DNA of 5,583 bases from contig CAJMOP010000122.1 of the NCBI GenBank assembly GCA_905215115.1, forward strand, positions 1 to 5,583, in the 5' to 3' direction. The position numbers and the translations under genes are program-made. A model generated the notes under the pieces. That model saw only the letters and a program-made list of their open reading frames with translations. It had not been told where the DNA came from and searched no databases. Positions 5,128 through 5,583 of this stretch are shown here, piece by piece (the stretch's first letter is position 1; each line of letters opens with the position of its first letter). The stretch comes from an uncultured bacterium. GTDB taxonomy: Bacteria; Actinomycetota; Coriobacteriia; Coriobacteriales; Coriobacteriaceae.

Positions 5128-5166
5128 AAACCACCACAAAGGTGCCTGTCCCCTTTGTGGTGGATT
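5128..5166 (+). repeat. 39-nt hairpin repeat, copy 2 (upstream side of the MGMT gene)
   Basis: CCACCACAAAGG (5131-5142) pairs with CCTTTGTGGTGG (5152-5163) over 12 bp around loop TGCCTGTCC. The whole 39 nt is the inverted counterpart of copy 1, differing at one base. It fills most of the gap between the degV stop codon (5179) and the MGMT ribosome binding site, so any promoter for the MGMT gene must overlap it or lie upstream in degV. Confidence 0.85.
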
Positions 5167-5178
5167 ATGGCTGGTCGG

Positions 5179-5583
5179 TTAGTTGGCGGGCTGGAAGAAG
5201 GCCACGGCTACGGCACCGGGGCCCACGTGAGTGCCGATGGTAGCGCCGATGGTGTGGACGGGCAGCTCACCCTCAGTGTGGCCAGCCCACAGTGCCGCGC
5301 TGTCCTCGATATACTTCTTGAGCACCGCATCCGAAAGGCCCGTATAGCCGAGCGCCAGCGGCATGGAAAAGTCGATGCCGCCCGCCTTTTCGACCTTCTG
5401 GTTGAGCAGGTTACGTCCGTTCTTGGAACCGCGCGCCTTGCCCAGCTGCACGATCAGACCGTCCTCGGCAGCCACCACGGGCTTTACGTTGAGCAGCGTA
5501 CCCACGGCACCGGCCGCAGCAGACAGGCGACCGCCGCGCACCAGGTACTCCAGCGTCTCGAGCAGGCCGATGACGACCACGCG
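5179..5583 (-). CDS. degV: DegV family fatty-acid-binding protein (C-terminal part, runs off right edge)
   Basis: The last 134 residues of a DegV-family protein are present. The N-terminal part lies beyond the window. DegV proteins (FakB in staphylococci and streptococci) bind a fatty acid and present it to the kinase FakA for phosphorylation and entry into phospholipids. Visible family segments are LETLEYLVRGGRLS, then AVGTLLNVKPV, and near the end IGATIGTHVGPGAVAVAF. These match the C-terminal lobe that closes over the acyl chain. The first visible codon (5583-5581) is Arg, and an in-frame GTG at 5580 is not a start, since it is internal to the domain. The stop is TAA at 5181-5179. The MGMT-like gene follows on the same strand after 80 bp containing a hairpin repeat. 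Whether this copy acts with a FakA partner cannot be judged here. Confidence 0.9.
   Translation of the reverse strand, partial: RVVVIGLLETLEYLVRGGRLSAAAGAVGTLLNVKPVVAAEDGLIVQLGKARGSKNGRNLLNQKVEKAGGIDFSMPLALGYTGLSDAVLKKYIEDSAALWAGHTEGELPVHTIGATIGTHVGPGAVAVAFFQPAN

Overview
The window looks like chromosome of a high-GC Gram-positive bacterium, most likely an actinobacterium of the Coriobacteriia (Collinsella-like). That placement is an inference from the strong third-position G/C preference, clear Shine-Dalgarno sites and the sort of proteins encoded. No marker gene proves it.

Layout, left to right. Positions 1-231 (minus) hold the start of a protein that opens directly with an ABC-F interdomain linker and has no first ATPase domain. 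It sits just behind a tRNA-Ala(CGC) gene (296-368, minus) with its own consensus promoter and terminator. Positions 520-1458 (minus) encode a PflX-type (COG1313) radical SAM protein. About 150 bp upstream of it, a divergent plus-strand promoter appears to drive a compact non-coding RNA of about 165-170 nt (about 1608-1775). Its two ends pair in a 12-bp stem followed by a U tract. Inside are an 8-bp hairpin and a tight three-way junction. A 6S-like RNA is the best guess, but the identity is open. A roughly 200-bp leader then precedes a WecA/TagO-type polyprenyl-phosphate sugar-1-phosphate transferase (1983-3182, plus) and trpS (3344-4393, plus), which ends in a strong terminator.

The stretch 4457-4777 has no convincing gene. 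It holds a perfect 18-bp palindrome and one copy of a 39-nt hairpin repeat. A second copy, inverted and 38/39 identical, lies at 5128-5166, so the two copies bracket a small single-domain MGMT-family gene (4778-5098, minus). The C-terminal end of a DegV-family lipid-binding protein (5179-5583, minus) closes the window.

The genes are mostly unrelated housekeeping functions: translation (tRNA-Ala, trpS), envelope polymer initiation (wecA-like), DNA alkylation damage (MGMT-like) and fatty acid binding (degV). They do not form one pathway. The parts worth attention are the structured RNA, the inverted hairpin pair around the MGMT gene and the headless ABC-F gene.
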